Positions 25,489-34,845 are shown, counted from the stretch's first letter. The stretch: DNA of 64,000 bases from an uncultured Oscillospiraceae bacterium (GCA_934573855.1 CAKTMF010000007.1:62001-126000); one strand, 5' to 3'. Numbers and translations: made by a program. Notes: generated by a model not told the origin, from the letters alone.

Positions 25489-25542
25489 CTCGTTTTTCCT
25501 TTCTAAAAACCACCCCGTATGCCGGGATGTCATTTCAACTGG

Positions 25543-25570
25543 ATTATAGCACAGACCCAAAATATGTCAA
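25543..25570 (-). promoter_or_regulatory. Lipoprotein gene promoter
   Basis: Minus strand TTGACA-N16-TATAAT with TGC directly before the -10 box. The -35 box is part of a TGTCA-ATA-TGACA inverted repeat (25565-25577), a possible operator. Confidence 0.85.
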
Positions 25571-25597
25571 TATGACAATAAATTAACCTTGTTTGGA

Positions 25598-26647
25598 TTA
25601 TTTCAGATCGAAGCCCTCGGAGAACAGCTCCTCACCGTCCGGCAGCACCCACATGGCCTCCACGCCGTCAAGGCCCGCGGCGAACTCGCGCCCCTCGTCG
25701 ATGTCCATATTGAAAAGGCAGGTGGAGAGCGCGTCGGCAAGGCCTGAATCCTCCGTTATGACCGTGACGGAGAGATAGCGGTCCTCCGGCATGAGCGTAT
25801 CCGGGTCGATGATGTGGTGGTAGCGCCGGCCCTCATAGGCGAAAAAGCGCTGATACGAGCCGCTCGTGACGATGGAGCCGCCGGGGACGGAGACGGTGCC
25901 GAGACTCTCGCCGTAGCCGCTGAGACCCGGGTTCGTCACCGCCACGGTCCAGCTGCCGCCGCCCGGCTTTGTGCCGCAGCAGCGGACGTTGCCGCCGGCG
26001 TTGATGACGAAATGCCCATAGCCGTCCTCCATGAGGCGCTGAGCGACGCGCTCCGTGGCGTAGCCCTTGGCGAGCGCGCCCACGTCAAGGCTCATCTCCC
26101 CGTCAGCGAGGAATATCGTTCCCGCCTCGCGGTCAATGACGACATCCTCGATGGAGCAGTGCTTTGCCGCCTCGCGCAGCTCCTCTGTATCGGGGAGATA
26201 CGCCTGATCCTCCGGCACGGCATTATTGTATTCCCGCGCGGTGTGCCATATGCGAAGGACGCTGCCCATCGCGACGTTCACGCGGCCGCGGGTGAGGCGG
26301 TACATCTCGAGACTGAAATCAAGAAGCCCGATAAGCTCCTCGCCGACCTCCACGGGGGCCTTTCCCGCGCTCTCGTTCACGGTGCGCAGGTTGTTCATCC
26401 CGGGATAGGTATAGTAGATGTCGTACAGCCGGTGATAGCGCACGAAATCCTCCCGCGCCGTCTCCATAAGGCGGTCGAAATCCTCCTGCGACTCGCAGTA
26501 GGCGGTGACGGTTATTATCGTGTCGAAGGCCTCGAACACATAGCCTGTGAATTTCTGAAGCTCCGTGCCGCCGGACGCGGACGAGCCGCAGCCCGTGAGG
26601 GCTGCGGCTATGGTGAGGATCAGAAGCAATGATACGGCTCTGCGCAT
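25598..26647 (-). CDS. apbE: FAD:protein FMN transferase (ApbE)
   Basis: A 349-residue lipoprotein (LLLILTIAAALTGCGSS signal, lipobox LTGC). The ApbE domain has GYVFEAFDTIITVTAYCES near the N terminus, MSLDVGALAKGYATERVAQR, FVINAGGNVRCCGTKP, SIVTSGSYQRFFAYEG and HHIIDPDTLMP, the expected FAD- and Mg-binding regions. It transfers FMN from FAD onto Thr/Ser of secreted or membrane flavoproteins. The likely acceptor is the protein encoded immediately upstream in the operon (1-bp spacing), which carries the target motif TGATYT. The start at 26647 follows the overlapping context; a longer upstream reading has no signal. Surface location is clear from the lipobox. Confidence 0.92.
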   Translation of the reverse strand: MRRAVSLLLILTIAAALTGCGSSASGGTELQKFTGYVFEAFDTIITVTAYCESQEDFDRLMETAREDFVRYHRLYDIYYTYPGMNNLRTVNESAGKAPVEVGEELIGLLDFSLEMYRLTRGRVNVAMGSVLRIWHTAREYNNAVPEDQAYLPDTEELREAAKHCSIEDVVIDREAGTIFLADGEMSLDVGALAKGYATERVAQRLMEDGYGHFVINAGGNVRCCGTKPGGGSWTVAVTNPGLSGYGESLGTVSVPGGSIVTSGSYQRFFAYEGRRYHHIIDPDTLMPEDRYLSVTVITEDSGLADALSTCLFNMDIDEGREFAAGLDGVEAMWVLPDGEELFSEGFDLK

Positions 26648-26648
26648 A

Positions 26649-27599
26649 TCAGGCCGCGCCGAGCATACGGAACTGCTCCACGGCGCCCATGAGCATTTTC
26701 CCGATGGCAAGGTTGGTGTCGTCGAACTTGTCAAAGACGTAGGAGCCGCTGCCGCCGTCAAAGTAGCCGTAGGAGGAGTAGCCCTCGTAGAAGAAGAGGT
26801 AGGCGTCGCTGAGATACTGGTCGCCGCGGCCGAGAGGCTCGCTGTGGGAGAGCGCGGAGATATCCTGCACCACGCCGCCGTTGTCGATATAGATCATCAG
26901 GCGGATGGGGCCGCCCGCGCCGTTCGCCTCGGCGAGCATGACGCAGCCCTCGCCGGAGGTGTATACCTCAAGGATGGTATCGGCCTTCTCCGCCGTGTCC
27001 GCGGCGGCGTAGCCCTCGCCCAGATGGGCGCTGAGGAACCCGGCCATGACCTCCTCCTCACCGAGGGGAGCGTCGTAGGCCTCGCCGTTTATCACTCCGT
27101 ACTGCAGAAACGCCTTGTCCACGCACTCGCGGATAGCCTGGGAGGTGTAGGTCGCGCCGGTGTAGGCCGCCACGCCCTCGCTGTCGGACAGGCCGAGATA
27201 GCCGCTCAGATAGGACTCCTGAAGAGCCTTGCCGCCGTACTCGGGAGCCTCGATGGAGTCGGTCACGACTATGCCGGTGACGGCGCCGCCGGCGTCAAGC
27301 CCGACGGAGAGCGTGATGGGACCCTCCGCACCCTGCGCGGTGGCGGTGACGATATAGCCGCCGTCGGAAACGGCGAGGACCTGGCTCACGCCGTCGACGA
27401 GAGTCACGTCCTCCATGGCGCTCGTCTCCCTGCCGCCGGTGACGGCCGCCATGGCCTCGTCCCGGAGCGCCTCGACGCGCTGCGCGATGGTCGGGGTGAA
27501 GGCCGAGAACGCGGCGCTGAATACGAAGTAAAAAACAAAGAATACAAGAAGGACCAGCAGGGATCCCCTTACATAAAAGTTCTTGAGAACTTTTTTCAT
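26649..27599 (-). CDS. Membrane-anchored FMN-binding protein, RnfG-like
   Basis: A 316-residue protein with one N-terminal anchor (SLLVLLVFFVFYFVFSAAFS) and an extracytoplasmic FMN-binding domain (about 80-165). It carries the ApbE flavinylation motif TGATYTSQAI (147-156), in which Thr152 is the expected attachment site. A second, shorter copy of the domain (about 205-316) has no such motif at the matching place (DTNLAIGKMLMGAVE), so only one covalent FMN is expected. The gene is followed by apbE with 1 bp spacing, and both are transcribed from 27649-27677. A role in extracellular electron transfer or a surface flavin reductase is inferred. Confidence 0.88.
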   Translation of the reverse strand: MKKVLKNFYVRGSLLVLLVFFVFYFVFSAAFSAFTPTIAQRVEALRDEAMAAVTGGRETSAMEDVTLVDGVSQVLAVSDGGYIVTATAQGAEGPITLSVGLDAGGAVTGIVVTDSIEAPEYGGKALQESYLSGYLGLSDSEGVAAYTGATYTSQAIRECVDKAFLQYGVINGEAYDAPLGEEEVMAGFLSAHLGEGYAAADTAEKADTILEVYTSGEGCVMLAEANGAGGPIRLMIYIDNGGVVQDISALSHSEPLGRGDQYLSDAYLFFYEGYSSYGYFDGGSGSYVFDKFDDTNLAIGKMLMGAVEQFRMLGAA

Positions 27600-27648
27600 G
27601 ACTGAACTCCTTCGGTAGAAAATACCATTTTTTTCAAATTACAAGCGC

Positions 27649-27677
27649 AGTATAACATCATGCCGCCAAAAATTCAA
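27649..27677 (-). promoter_or_regulatory. Promoter of FMN-binding protein/apbE operon
   Basis: Minus strand TTGAAT-N17-TATACT, 50 bp upstream of the start codon. Confidence 0.75.
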
Positions 27678-27744
27678 GACGCATTAAATGCCGCGCGGCG
27701 CATAAAGACCGTGTTAATAATCTGAGAATAAACAGGCGTGAAGC

Positions 27745-27773
27745 TTGATAATATTAGGAAAGTGTGCTATTCT
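27745..27773 (+). promoter_or_regulatory. Promoter of the MMPL-GLUG operon
   Basis: TTGATA-N17-TATTCT with an extended TGC. TATTAG (27752-27757) and CTAATA (27772-27777) form an inverted repeat around the spacer and -10, a possible operator. Confidence 0.75.
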
Positions 27774-27816
27774 AATAAATTGTAGAATTATGCTTTTTTG
27801 CCGGTGGAAAGGTGAT

Positions 27817-30279
27817 ATGATGGCGGAAAAAAGGAACCAGAACTTCATGATCAAGGTGGCGACGCTGATCGTCGACAAGAGGAACATCATCTTCATACTC
27901 TTCATAGCCATGGCGGTTTTTTCTGCGTTTTCACGCAACTGGGTCGTGGTCGACGACGACATCACGAACTATCTCCCGGAGAATACCGAGACCCGGCACG
28001 GACTCGAGCTGATGGAACGGGAGTTCACGACCTACGGCACCGCTGACATCATGGTCGAGAATATCACATACGACCGCGCGGAGGAGCTGAAAACACGGCT
28101 GGAGTTCGTCTCCGGCGTGAAATCCGTGGAATTTGACAGCGACAGCGCGCATTACAAGGGCGCGGCGGCGCTCTTCAAGATAACCTTCGACGGCGAGGAG
28201 AACGACGACGTCAGCGTTCAGGCGCTCGACGACGTGAAGGACCAGCTTGCCGGGTACGACTTTTACGTCTCCACGCAGGTCGGCAACCCTCTCAAGCAGA
28301 TAATCAACGGGGAAATGCTCATCGTCGACGGTATCGCCGTCGTGATAGTCGTCTCCGTGCTGCTCCTCACCTCGCGCACCTACGGCGAGATCCCGGTGCT
28401 GCTGCTGACCTTCGGGGGCGCGGCGCTGCTGAATATGGGTACGAACTTCCTCATGGGGAAGATATCCTACGTCACTGACTCCATCGCCATCGTCCTGCAG
28501 CTTGCCCTCGCGATAGACTACGCTATAATCCTGTGTCACCGCTATCAGGAGGAACACCAGACTCTCCCGCCCAGGGAGGCCGCCATCACCGCGCTGAGCA
28601 AGGCCATACCGGAGATATCCGGCAGCAGCCTTACCACCGTGGGCGGTCTGCTGGCGCTGTGCTTCATGGAGTTCAAGCTGGGCTATGATATAGGCTCGGT
28701 GCTTATCAAGGCGATAATACTTTCTCTCTGCTCTGTGTTCCTGCTCATGCCGGGGCTGCTGGTGGCCTTTTCCGGACTGATCGACCGCACCCCGCACAGG
28801 AGCCTCGTGCCGAAGATATCCTTCCTCGGCCGCGCGGCCTATGCCACGCGCTATGTGGTGCCTCCGATTTTCGTTATCGTGATCGCGGCGGCGGCCGTCC
28901 TCTCCGGGCGCGTCAATTACGTTTACGACCAGTATTCCGTGGACTCCATCCGGCATAACGCGACCCAGCTGGGCGAGCGCCATATCAAGGAGACCTTCGG
29001 CAAGTACAACCGCATAGCCATCATCGTCCCCGCCGGGGATTACGAGAGCGAGGCGAAGCTCGTTCAGGACATAGAGGAGCTGCCCAAGACCGTCAAGGTG
29101 ACGGCGCTCGCAAACGTCGAGGCGACCGGCGGCTACTATCTCACCCAGGCGGTGACGCCCCGGCAGTTTTCCGAGATAGCCGACATCGACTACGAGGCGG
29201 CGGAGGTGCTGTTCTCCGGCTATGCCATGCAGGAGGGGCAGTACGGGCAGATAGCCACGAATCTCGGCAACTACCGTGTGCCGCTGCTCGATCTCTTTAC
29301 ATATCTCAATGAAAAGCGCGATGAGGTCTCCATCTCTATCCCCAAGGAAACGGAGGATAAGCTGGACGATCTCGAGGAGCAGCTCGACGATGCGAAAAAG
29401 CAGCTCAGGAGCGATGAATGGAGCCGTATCGTCGTGGATATGGATCTCCCCGTCGAGGGGGACGAGAGCTACCGATATCTCAACATACTCCACGGCTTTG
29501 TGGCGAAATACTACGACGAGGGCTATGTCGTTGGCGACACCACGAGCTGCAGCGACCTTCAGGCGTCCTTCGCCGGGGACAACAAGCTCATAAGCCTGCT
29601 GTCCATCGCGTTCGTGCTGCTGGTGCTGTTCTTCACGTTCAAGTCGGCGGGTCTGCCCGTGCTGCTCATCATGGTCATTCAGGGCAGTATCTGGTGCAAC
29701 TTCTCCGTGCCGTATATAAAGGGCAGCAATCTGTTCTTCCTTACTTATCTGATAATAAGCTCCATCCAGATGGGTGCGAACATCGACTACGCCATCGTCA
29801 TCTCCAACCGCTATATGGAGCTCAAGGAGGAAATGCCGCTCAGGGAGGCAATGGTGGAGACGCTCAATCTCGCCTTCCCCACCATCATCACCTCCGGCAC
29901 CATGCTGGCCTCCGCCGGCGTGGTCATCGGCCTTGTCGCCTCCAACGAGACGATATGCGCCATCGGCGTATACCTCGGCACCGGCACGCTCATCTCGATA
30001 TTCCTCGTCATGTGCGTCCTGCCGCAGGTGCTGCTGCTGGGCGACTCCGTCCTGCAGAAAACAAAGGTCAGCTTCCGCGGCCTTCAGGTGACGCCGCGCC
30101 TCGGTCTCGTCCGCGTGAACGGACACGTCCGCGGCAGGATAGACGGCTTTGTGGACGCGGAAATGCACGGCTTCGTCCGCGGCAGCGTGAACGCTCTCGT
30201 GAGCATGGGCGGCGAGGTCGAGGAAATGCCGGATATGCGTCCGGCCGGTTCCGAAAGGGAGGAAAAGGATGAAAACTAA
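27817..30279 (+). CDS. MMPL/RND-superfamily exporter
   Basis: A polytopic protein of about 820 residues in two similar halves, each with a first TM, a large extracytoplasmic domain and five further TMs. The diagnostic Asp-Tyr pair occurs in both: LAIDYAIILCHRYQEE (TM4, about residue 255) and GANIDYAIVISNRYME (about 665). The extracytoplasmic part of the second half contains a helical pair KLDDLEEQLDDAKKQL. MMPL proteins export lipids, glycolipids or peptides by the proton gradient. I take ATG 27817 (GGAAAGGTGAT upstream); 27820 is possible. The stop lies inside the next gene (11-bp overlap), so exporter and surface protein are made together. Confidence 0.9.
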   Translation: MMAEKRNQNFMIKVATLIVDKRNIIFILFIAMAVFSAFSRNWVVVDDDITNYLPENTETRHGLELMEREFTTYGTADIMVENITYDRAEELKTRLEFVSGVKSVEFDSDSAHYKGAAALFKITFDGEENDDVSVQALDDVKDQLAGYDFYVSTQVGNPLKQIINGEMLIVDGIAVVIVVSVLLLTSRTYGEIPVLLLTFGGAALLNMGTNFLMGKISYVTDSIAIVLQLALAIDYAIILCHRYQEEHQTLPPREAAITALSKAIPEISGSSLTTVGGLLALCFMEFKLGYDIGSVLIKAIILSLCSVFLLMPGLLVAFSGLIDRTPHRSLVPKISFLGRAAYATRYVVPPIFVIVIAAAAVLSGRVNYVYDQYSVDSIRHNATQLGERHIKETFGKYNRIAIIVPAGDYESEAKLVQDIEELPKTVKVTALANVEATGGYYLTQAVTPRQFSEIADIDYEAAEVLFSGYAMQEGQYGQIATNLGNYRVPLLDLFTYLNEKRDEVSISIPKETEDKLDDLEEQLDDAKKQLRSDEWSRIVVDMDLPVEGDESYRYLNILHGFVAKYYDEGYVVGDTTSCSDLQASFAGDNKLISLLSIAFVLLVLFFTFKSAGLPVLLIMVIQGSIWCNFSVPYIKGSNLFFLTYLIISSIQMGANIDYAIVISNRYMELKEEMPLREAMVETLNLAFPTIITSGTMLASAGVVIGLVASNETICAIGVYLGTGTLISIFLVMCVLPQVLLLGDSVLQKTKVSFRGLQVTPRLGLVRVNGHVRGRIDGFVDAEMHGFVRGSVNALVSMGGEVEEMPDMRPAGSEREEKDEN

Positions 30280-33200
30280 AAAGCTTCTTGCGCTCGTGCT
30301 GGCGTTCGCACTGGTGGCGGCGATAGCCGTTCCGTCGTACGCCGTCGGCCGCGAGATACGCATCAAGACCGCGGACGATCTGCGCAAGCTCTCCGCGAAG
30401 TGCCGGCTCGATACATATTCGCAGGGCCTCACGGCCTTTCTCGATAACGACATCTCGCTCGGCAACGAGCCTTTCGAGCCGTTCGCCTCCTTCAGCGGGG
30501 TGTTTGACGGGCGCGGACACACCATCTCCGGCGTGACGCTCGCCACCGACGGCGCGCACCAGGGCTTCTTCCGCTATATTCAGGAGGGCGGCTGGGTCAA
30601 GGACCTCAACATCGAGGGTACCGTCAACCCCTCCAACATCCGCACCGAGGTCGGCGGCCTGGTCGGCACCAACTACGGTCTTGTGGAGAACTGCAGCTTT
30701 TCCGGCGAGGTACACGGCCTTGAGAAGGTCGGCGGTATCGCGGGCTACAACTGCGGTACGGTCAGGGATTCCTCCTTTGCAGGCAGCGTGGCAGGCAAGC
30801 GCTATACCGGCGGTATCGCGGGCTACAGCGAGGGCCTTATCGACGGCTGCACCAATAACGGCGATGTCAACACCACCATCGAGACCCCGCCCATGGAGAT
30901 AGACAGCCTCAGCCTCTCCGACCTCACCGATATGACCGTTGTGAGCGCCGACGATTCAAGCACCGTGACCGACTCCGGCGGTATCGTCGGGCTGAGCACC
31001 GGCATAGTGCAGAGCTGCCTCAACACCGGCACCGTCGGCTATCAGCACTACGGCTACAATGTCGGCGGCATCGCAGGCCGGCAGTCCGGCTATATCAACG
31101 GCTGCGAGAACAGGGGAGATGTGCGCGGACGCAAGGACATCGGCGGCATAGTCGGACAGATGGAGCCTTATCTCTCCGTTTCCGAGACCGGCAACCTCAT
31201 CGACGAGCTCAAGCTGCTCAGCGCCTCCATCTCGGTCGCGATGGCTCATCTTGACGCCAACAGTGCCGCCGCCGGCGATATCATGGACGATATAGGCGGC
31301 GACGTTGACAACGCTATCGACAACGCCGAGGAGATGGATAGAAACTCCGAGTCCCCCAAGCTGCCCGAAAACCAGCCGGGCGGCGACGAGGGCGGCGATG
31401 AGGAGGTCGACTGGGGCGAGGTAAAGGACAAGGCCGGCGAAAAGGTCGGCGACGCCGGGCAGACCGCCTCCGACATCAAGGATAAGCTCGGCGACGATAC
31501 CATTGACAACATAACCTCCGGCAACAAGGACAACATCACCGACGAGGACCGGGAAAAGATAGGCGAGGTCGGCGGAGACCTTGCGGATAAGGCTGGCGAC
31601 AAGATCGGCGATAAGATCGATGAGCGCAAGGAGGAAAAGGAGGCCGAGAAAAAGGCGGAGCAGGAGCGCCAGGACAGATATGACAGCGCCTCCGGCGCCC
31701 TGAGCGGCAATCTCGGCAGCATATCCGGCAACCTCGCGCGCCTCAACGAGCTGGTCAGCGATACCGCATCCCAGCTCGCGCGGGATATGCAGGTCGTCAA
31801 CATGCACTTCTACCGCGCGATGGATATCCTCGGCAACATTCTTACCGGAAACGCCGTGATCTATAAGGATATCTCCGACGAGGACACCGAGGAGCTTACC
31901 GACGGCAAGGTCGCCGCCAGCGTCAATAACGGCGGCGTGGACGGCGACATCGGCGTGGGCGGCATTTCCGGCGAGATGGGCATAGAGATCGAGTACGACC
32001 TCGAGGGCGTCATCACCGAGAAGCTCGACACCACCATCATCTCCAAGACCTTTGAGAGCCGCTGCGTCGCGAGAAACTGCGTGAACAACGGCACCGTTAC
32101 CGGCAAGAAGAACTACATCGGCGGCGTCACCGGCTACACGAAGCTCGGCACCATCATCGGCTGCGAGTGCTACGGCGCGGTCGAGAGCGAGAGCGGCAGC
32201 TACGTCGGCGGCATAGTCGGACGCAGCGACACCGTCGTGCGCGAGAGCTACGCCATGTGCGCCGTCAGCGGCGTGAAGTACGTCGGCGGTATCGCCGGAA
32301 TGGGCGTGAAGGTACGCTCCTGCGGCAGCCGCGTCTCCATCCCCTCGTACACCGCCTCCGTGGGCGCCATCGCCGGCTGGGCGGACGTGCGCGAGAAGGA
32401 GGACGTACCCGAGAACGACGAGCGCTACGGCAGCGACGAGCTGTATTACGTCTGGGGCAACACCTTCGTGAGCGACGATCTGGGCGGAGTCGACGGCGTG
32501 AGCTACGCCGGCAGGGCCGAGCCGCAGACCGAGGAGAAGTTTGCCGCGAACGGCGTGCTTCCCCTGCGCTTCCGCGAGTTCACCGTTACCTTCAAGGCCG
32601 ACGGGACCGTCATCGCGGACGTCACCGGCGTCGTGGACGAGGGCATTCCCGCAGAGAAGATCCCCGACGTACCCGAGAAGGAGGGCTACACCGGCTACTG
32701 GCCGGAATTTGACGCGAAGAAGCTCAATAAGGATACGACTCTTGAAGCGATATACAACCCCAACCAGAGCAGTATTGCCTCCTCCCTCACGAGCGAGGAC
32801 AATTCCGAGATGTCCGTCGTTCTCCTCAGCGGCGACTTCTCCGACTGCGCTTCTCTTGCCGTGAAGGCGTATGAGGCCCCCGGCCCGGTCATCGCCGGCA
32901 CGGAGATACTCGAGCAGTGGGAGTACAGCGTGGAGAACAACCGCGGCGAGGCCGGGGATTACTCCGTCAGATACCTCACTCCCGCGCTCAGGGATAGGCA
33001 CGACCGTATCGAGATCTACGCGCTCAAGGGCGACAAGTGGGTAAGAATGCAGACGAGCGAGAGCGGCAGCTACACCGTCTTTGACGGCAGCGGCAGCAGC
33101 GGCGTGTTCGCGGCCGTGGAGTTCCCGCCGTCCAGCGGCAAGCTCATCGCCATCGTCGCGGCAGCGGCGGCGGTCGTGGTGCTGGCGGCAGCGTTCTTCA

Positions 33201-33430
33201 TTATAAAAGGAAAGAAAAAGAACGCTCAGGCTCCCGAGCAGACAGAGGCAGCCGCCGAAGCCGCGCCTGAGGATACCGCGCCCGTCGCCGAAAACGCGCA
33301 GGGCGCACCCGAAAACGGCGGACACAGCGCGGCGGAAGCCGTCCCGGCCGAGATAAAAGCCGGGGAAGAGCCTGCCGGCGCCGCGGAGGAAAAGGGACCC
33401 GCGGAGGAAGAGGCTCCGGCGCTGAAATGA
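30269..33430 (+). CDS. GLUG-repeat cell-surface protein
   Basis: A 1053-residue exported protein. Signal peptide ALVLAFALVAAIAVPSYA (about 8-25); beta-strand solenoid with GLUG motifs (VGGIAGYNCGTVRDSSF, TGGIAGYSEGLIDGCTNNG, VGGIAGRQSGYINGCENRG, more at about 625-690). An unusual insertion (about 310-520) is rich in Asp/Glu and helical, with DKAGEKVGDAGQTASDIKDK-like repeats. The C-terminal part has InlB-like and beta-sandwich domains (YTGYWPEFDAKKLNKDTTLE), a TM helix (about 960-980) and an acidic/Ala-rich tail. No LPXTG. The operon link to the MMPL exporter is notable. Adhesin or transport partner: unknown. Confidence 0.8.
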   Translation: MKTKKLLALVLAFALVAAIAVPSYAVGREIRIKTADDLRKLSAKCRLDTYSQGLTAFLDNDISLGNEPFEPFASFSGVFDGRGHTISGVTLATDGAHQGFFRYIQEGGWVKDLNIEGTVNPSNIRTEVGGLVGTNYGLVENCSFSGEVHGLEKVGGIAGYNCGTVRDSSFAGSVAGKRYTGGIAGYSEGLIDGCTNNGDVNTTIETPPMEIDSLSLSDLTDMTVVSADDSSTVTDSGGIVGLSTGIVQSCLNTGTVGYQHYGYNVGGIAGRQSGYINGCENRGDVRGRKDIGGIVGQMEPYLSVSETGNLIDELKLLSASISVAMAHLDANSAAAGDIMDDIGGDVDNAIDNAEEMDRNSESPKLPENQPGGDEGGDEEVDWGEVKDKAGEKVGDAGQTASDIKDKLGDDTIDNITSGNKDNITDEDREKIGEVGGDLADKAGDKIGDKIDERKEEKEAEKKAEQERQDRYDSASGALSGNLGSISGNLARLNELVSDTASQLARDMQVVNMHFYRAMDILGNILTGNAVIYKDISDEDTEELTDGKVAASVNNGGVDGDIGVGGISGEMGIEIEYDLEGVITEKLDTTIISKTFESRCVARNCVNNGTVTGKKNYIGGVTGYTKLGTIIGCECYGAVESESGSYVGGIVGRSDTVVRESYAMCAVSGVKYVGGIAGMGVKVRSCGSRVSIPSYTASVGAIAGWADVREKEDVPENDERYGSDELYYVWGNTFVSDDLGGVDGVSYAGRAEPQTEEKFAANGVLPLRFREFTVTFKADGTVIADVTGVVDEGIPAEKIPDVPEKEGYTGYWPEFDAKKLNKDTTLEAIYNPNQSSIASSLTSEDNSEMSVVLLSGDFSDCASLAVKAYEAPGPVIAGTEILEQWEYSVENNRGEAGDYSVRYLTPALRDRHDRIEIYALKGDKWVRMQTSESGSYTVFDGSGSSGVFAAVEFPPSSGKLIAIVAAAAAVVVLAAAFFIIKGKKKNAQAPEQTEAAAEAAPEDTAPVAENAQGAPENGGHSAAEAVPAEIKAGEEPAGAAEEKGPAEEEAPALK

Positions 33431-33462
33431 CACTTGAAAAAGCAGCTATAATGTAATAAAAT

Positions 33463-33490
33463 CGGCAGACGGAAACGTCTGCCGGTTTTA
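33463..33490 (+). terminator. Terminator of the MMPL-GLUG operon
   Basis: Stem CGGCAGACG / CGTCTGCCG with GAAA tetraloop, followed by GTTTTA. Confidence 0.88.
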
Positions 33491-33515
33491 CGCACTTTTA
33501 CAGGAGAGAAACAAC

Positions 33516-34682
33516 ATGACCACACTTCTTCTGGCTATCATATACCTTGCCTTTATAAGCCTTGGTCTGCCGGACGCGCTCCTCGGCGCGGCATGGCCCG
33601 CCATGCACGAGGGCATGAACGTCCCCATATCCTACGCGGGGATCATCTCCGCCGTTATCTTCGTCTGCACCGTGATATCCAGCCTCATGAGCGACCGGCT
33701 GCACCGGCGCTTCGGCACGGGGTGGATCGTGGCGGTCAGCGTCGCGGTGAGCGCGGCGTCCATCTTCGGCTTTGCCTTCAGCCGCTCCTTCGCACTGCTC
33801 GTTGCGCTGTCGATACCATACGGCCTTGCCGCGGGCAGCATTGACGCGGCGCTGAACAACTATGTCGCCCTGCACTATGCCAGCCGCCACATGAGTTGGC
33901 TGCACTGCATGTGGGGCGTCGGCACCATCGTCGGCCCGCAGGTCATGGGCGCTGCCCTCGCCGGGGGCGCCGCGTGGCAGAGCGGCTATCTGTGGGTCGC
34001 CGTCATCCAGAGCGTTATCGCGGCCGTCATGATCTTCTCGCTCCCGCTGTGGAAGATAAACAGGCACCCCGGCGTAAGCGAGGATGAGGGCCGGCCGCTC
34101 TCCATCCGTCAGGCGGTCTCGCTCCCGGGCGCGAAGTGTGTGCTGCTCATCTTCTGCTTCTACTGCGCCGTAGAGCAGAGCGCGCTCCTCTGGGGCAGCA
34201 GCTACCTTGCCGGACACGCCGGTATGAGCGCCGACCGCGCGGCGTCGCTGGGCGCGCTCTTCTGCATCGGTATCACCGCGGGCAGAGCGCTCAGCGGCTT
34301 TCTCACCATGAAGCTCAGCGACGACAATATGATACGCCTCGGCCTGAGCGTAATGCTCACTGCGTCGGTCATCATGCTCCTGCCGCTGGGCGAGGCCGGC
34401 GCGATATGCGGCCTGCTGCTCTTCGGCGCAGGGTGCGCCCCGGTCTATCCCTGCACCATCCACGCCACCCCGCGGCGCTTCGGCGCGGAGAACTCTCAGG
34501 CGCTCATCGGCATACAGATGGCCTGCGCCTATGTCGGCACCTGCCTCGCCCCGCCGCTCTTCGGCCTCATCGCGCGCTTCGCGGGGGTGCGGTGGCTGCC
34601 GGTCTATCTCATCCTGCCGACGGCCGCCATGCTCTTCCTGCTCAGGAGGATCCGGGGCCTGAAAAGAGCCGTGGCTCAATGA
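33516..34682 (+). CDS. Major facilitator superfamily transporter
   Basis: A 388-residue protein with 12 hydrophobic segments. The first is LLLAIIYLAFISLGLPDALL; the MFS loop-2 region is SSLMSDRLHRRFGTG, and the second half starts at MKLSDDNMIRLGLS. It resembles the fucose-permease-like (FHS) branch and other drug/sugar exporters, but no substrate-specific motif is seen. Transcribed alone, 85 bp downstream of the GLUG gene, after its terminator. The ATG at 33516 follows CAGGAGAG. Confidence 0.88.
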   Translation: MTTLLLAIIYLAFISLGLPDALLGAAWPAMHEGMNVPISYAGIISAVIFVCTVISSLMSDRLHRRFGTGWIVAVSVAVSAASIFGFAFSRSFALLVALSIPYGLAAGSIDAALNNYVALHYASRHMSWLHCMWGVGTIVGPQVMGAALAGGAAWQSGYLWVAVIQSVIAAVMIFSLPLWKINRHPGVSEDEGRPLSIRQAVSLPGAKCVLLIFCFYCAVEQSALLWGSSYLAGHAGMSADRAASLGALFCIGITAGRALSGFLTMKLSDDNMIRLGLSVMLTASVIMLLPLGEAGAICGLLLFGAGCAPVYPCTIHATPRRFGAENSQALIGIQMACAYVGTCLAPPLFGLIARFAGVRWLPVYLILPTAAMLFLLRRIRGLKRAVAQ

Positions 34683-34725
34683 AGCGCGGTAAGCGCCGCG
34701 GCCACGGTGGGTGAAAAAGCAAGCG

Positions 34726-34745
34726 GGAGGAGCAAGCCCCTCCCC
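34726..34745. repeat. 20-bp hairpin repeat, copy 2
   Basis: GGAGGAGCAAGCCCCTCCCC, matching 19 of 20 bases at 5937-5956. GGAGG and CCTCC arms pair. The recurrence 29 kb away suggests a dispersed genomic repeat. Confidence 0.6.
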
Positions 34746-34845
34746 AGCGGCGGGGACATAAAAAGGCTTATCCCTTGGGGGAGCCTGCGCAGCCGGCTTT
34801 AAGCTTGGGCATGCGTTTTCTCCCGCCCGGCACTGAGAGCAGATC

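Noticed and set aside
27575..27594. Palindrome AAAAGTTCT-TG-AGAACTTTT
   Set aside because: It lies within the first codons of the FMN-binding protein (VLKNF), so it is coding sequence and probably chance, though it resembles part of the 53738 palindrome.
27931..30546. Very long minus-strand open frame opposite the MMPL exporter
   Set aside because: Shadow of the plus-strand gene in GC-rich DNA: no family motif, His/Asp/Arg-rich composition, no ribosome site. Similar frames at 30956-33433, 54017-56494, 45281-46894 and 49715-51403 were rejected for the same reason.
33434..33452. TTGAAA and TATAAT after the GLUG gene
   Set aside because: Spacer is only 7 bp, too short for a sigma-A promoter.
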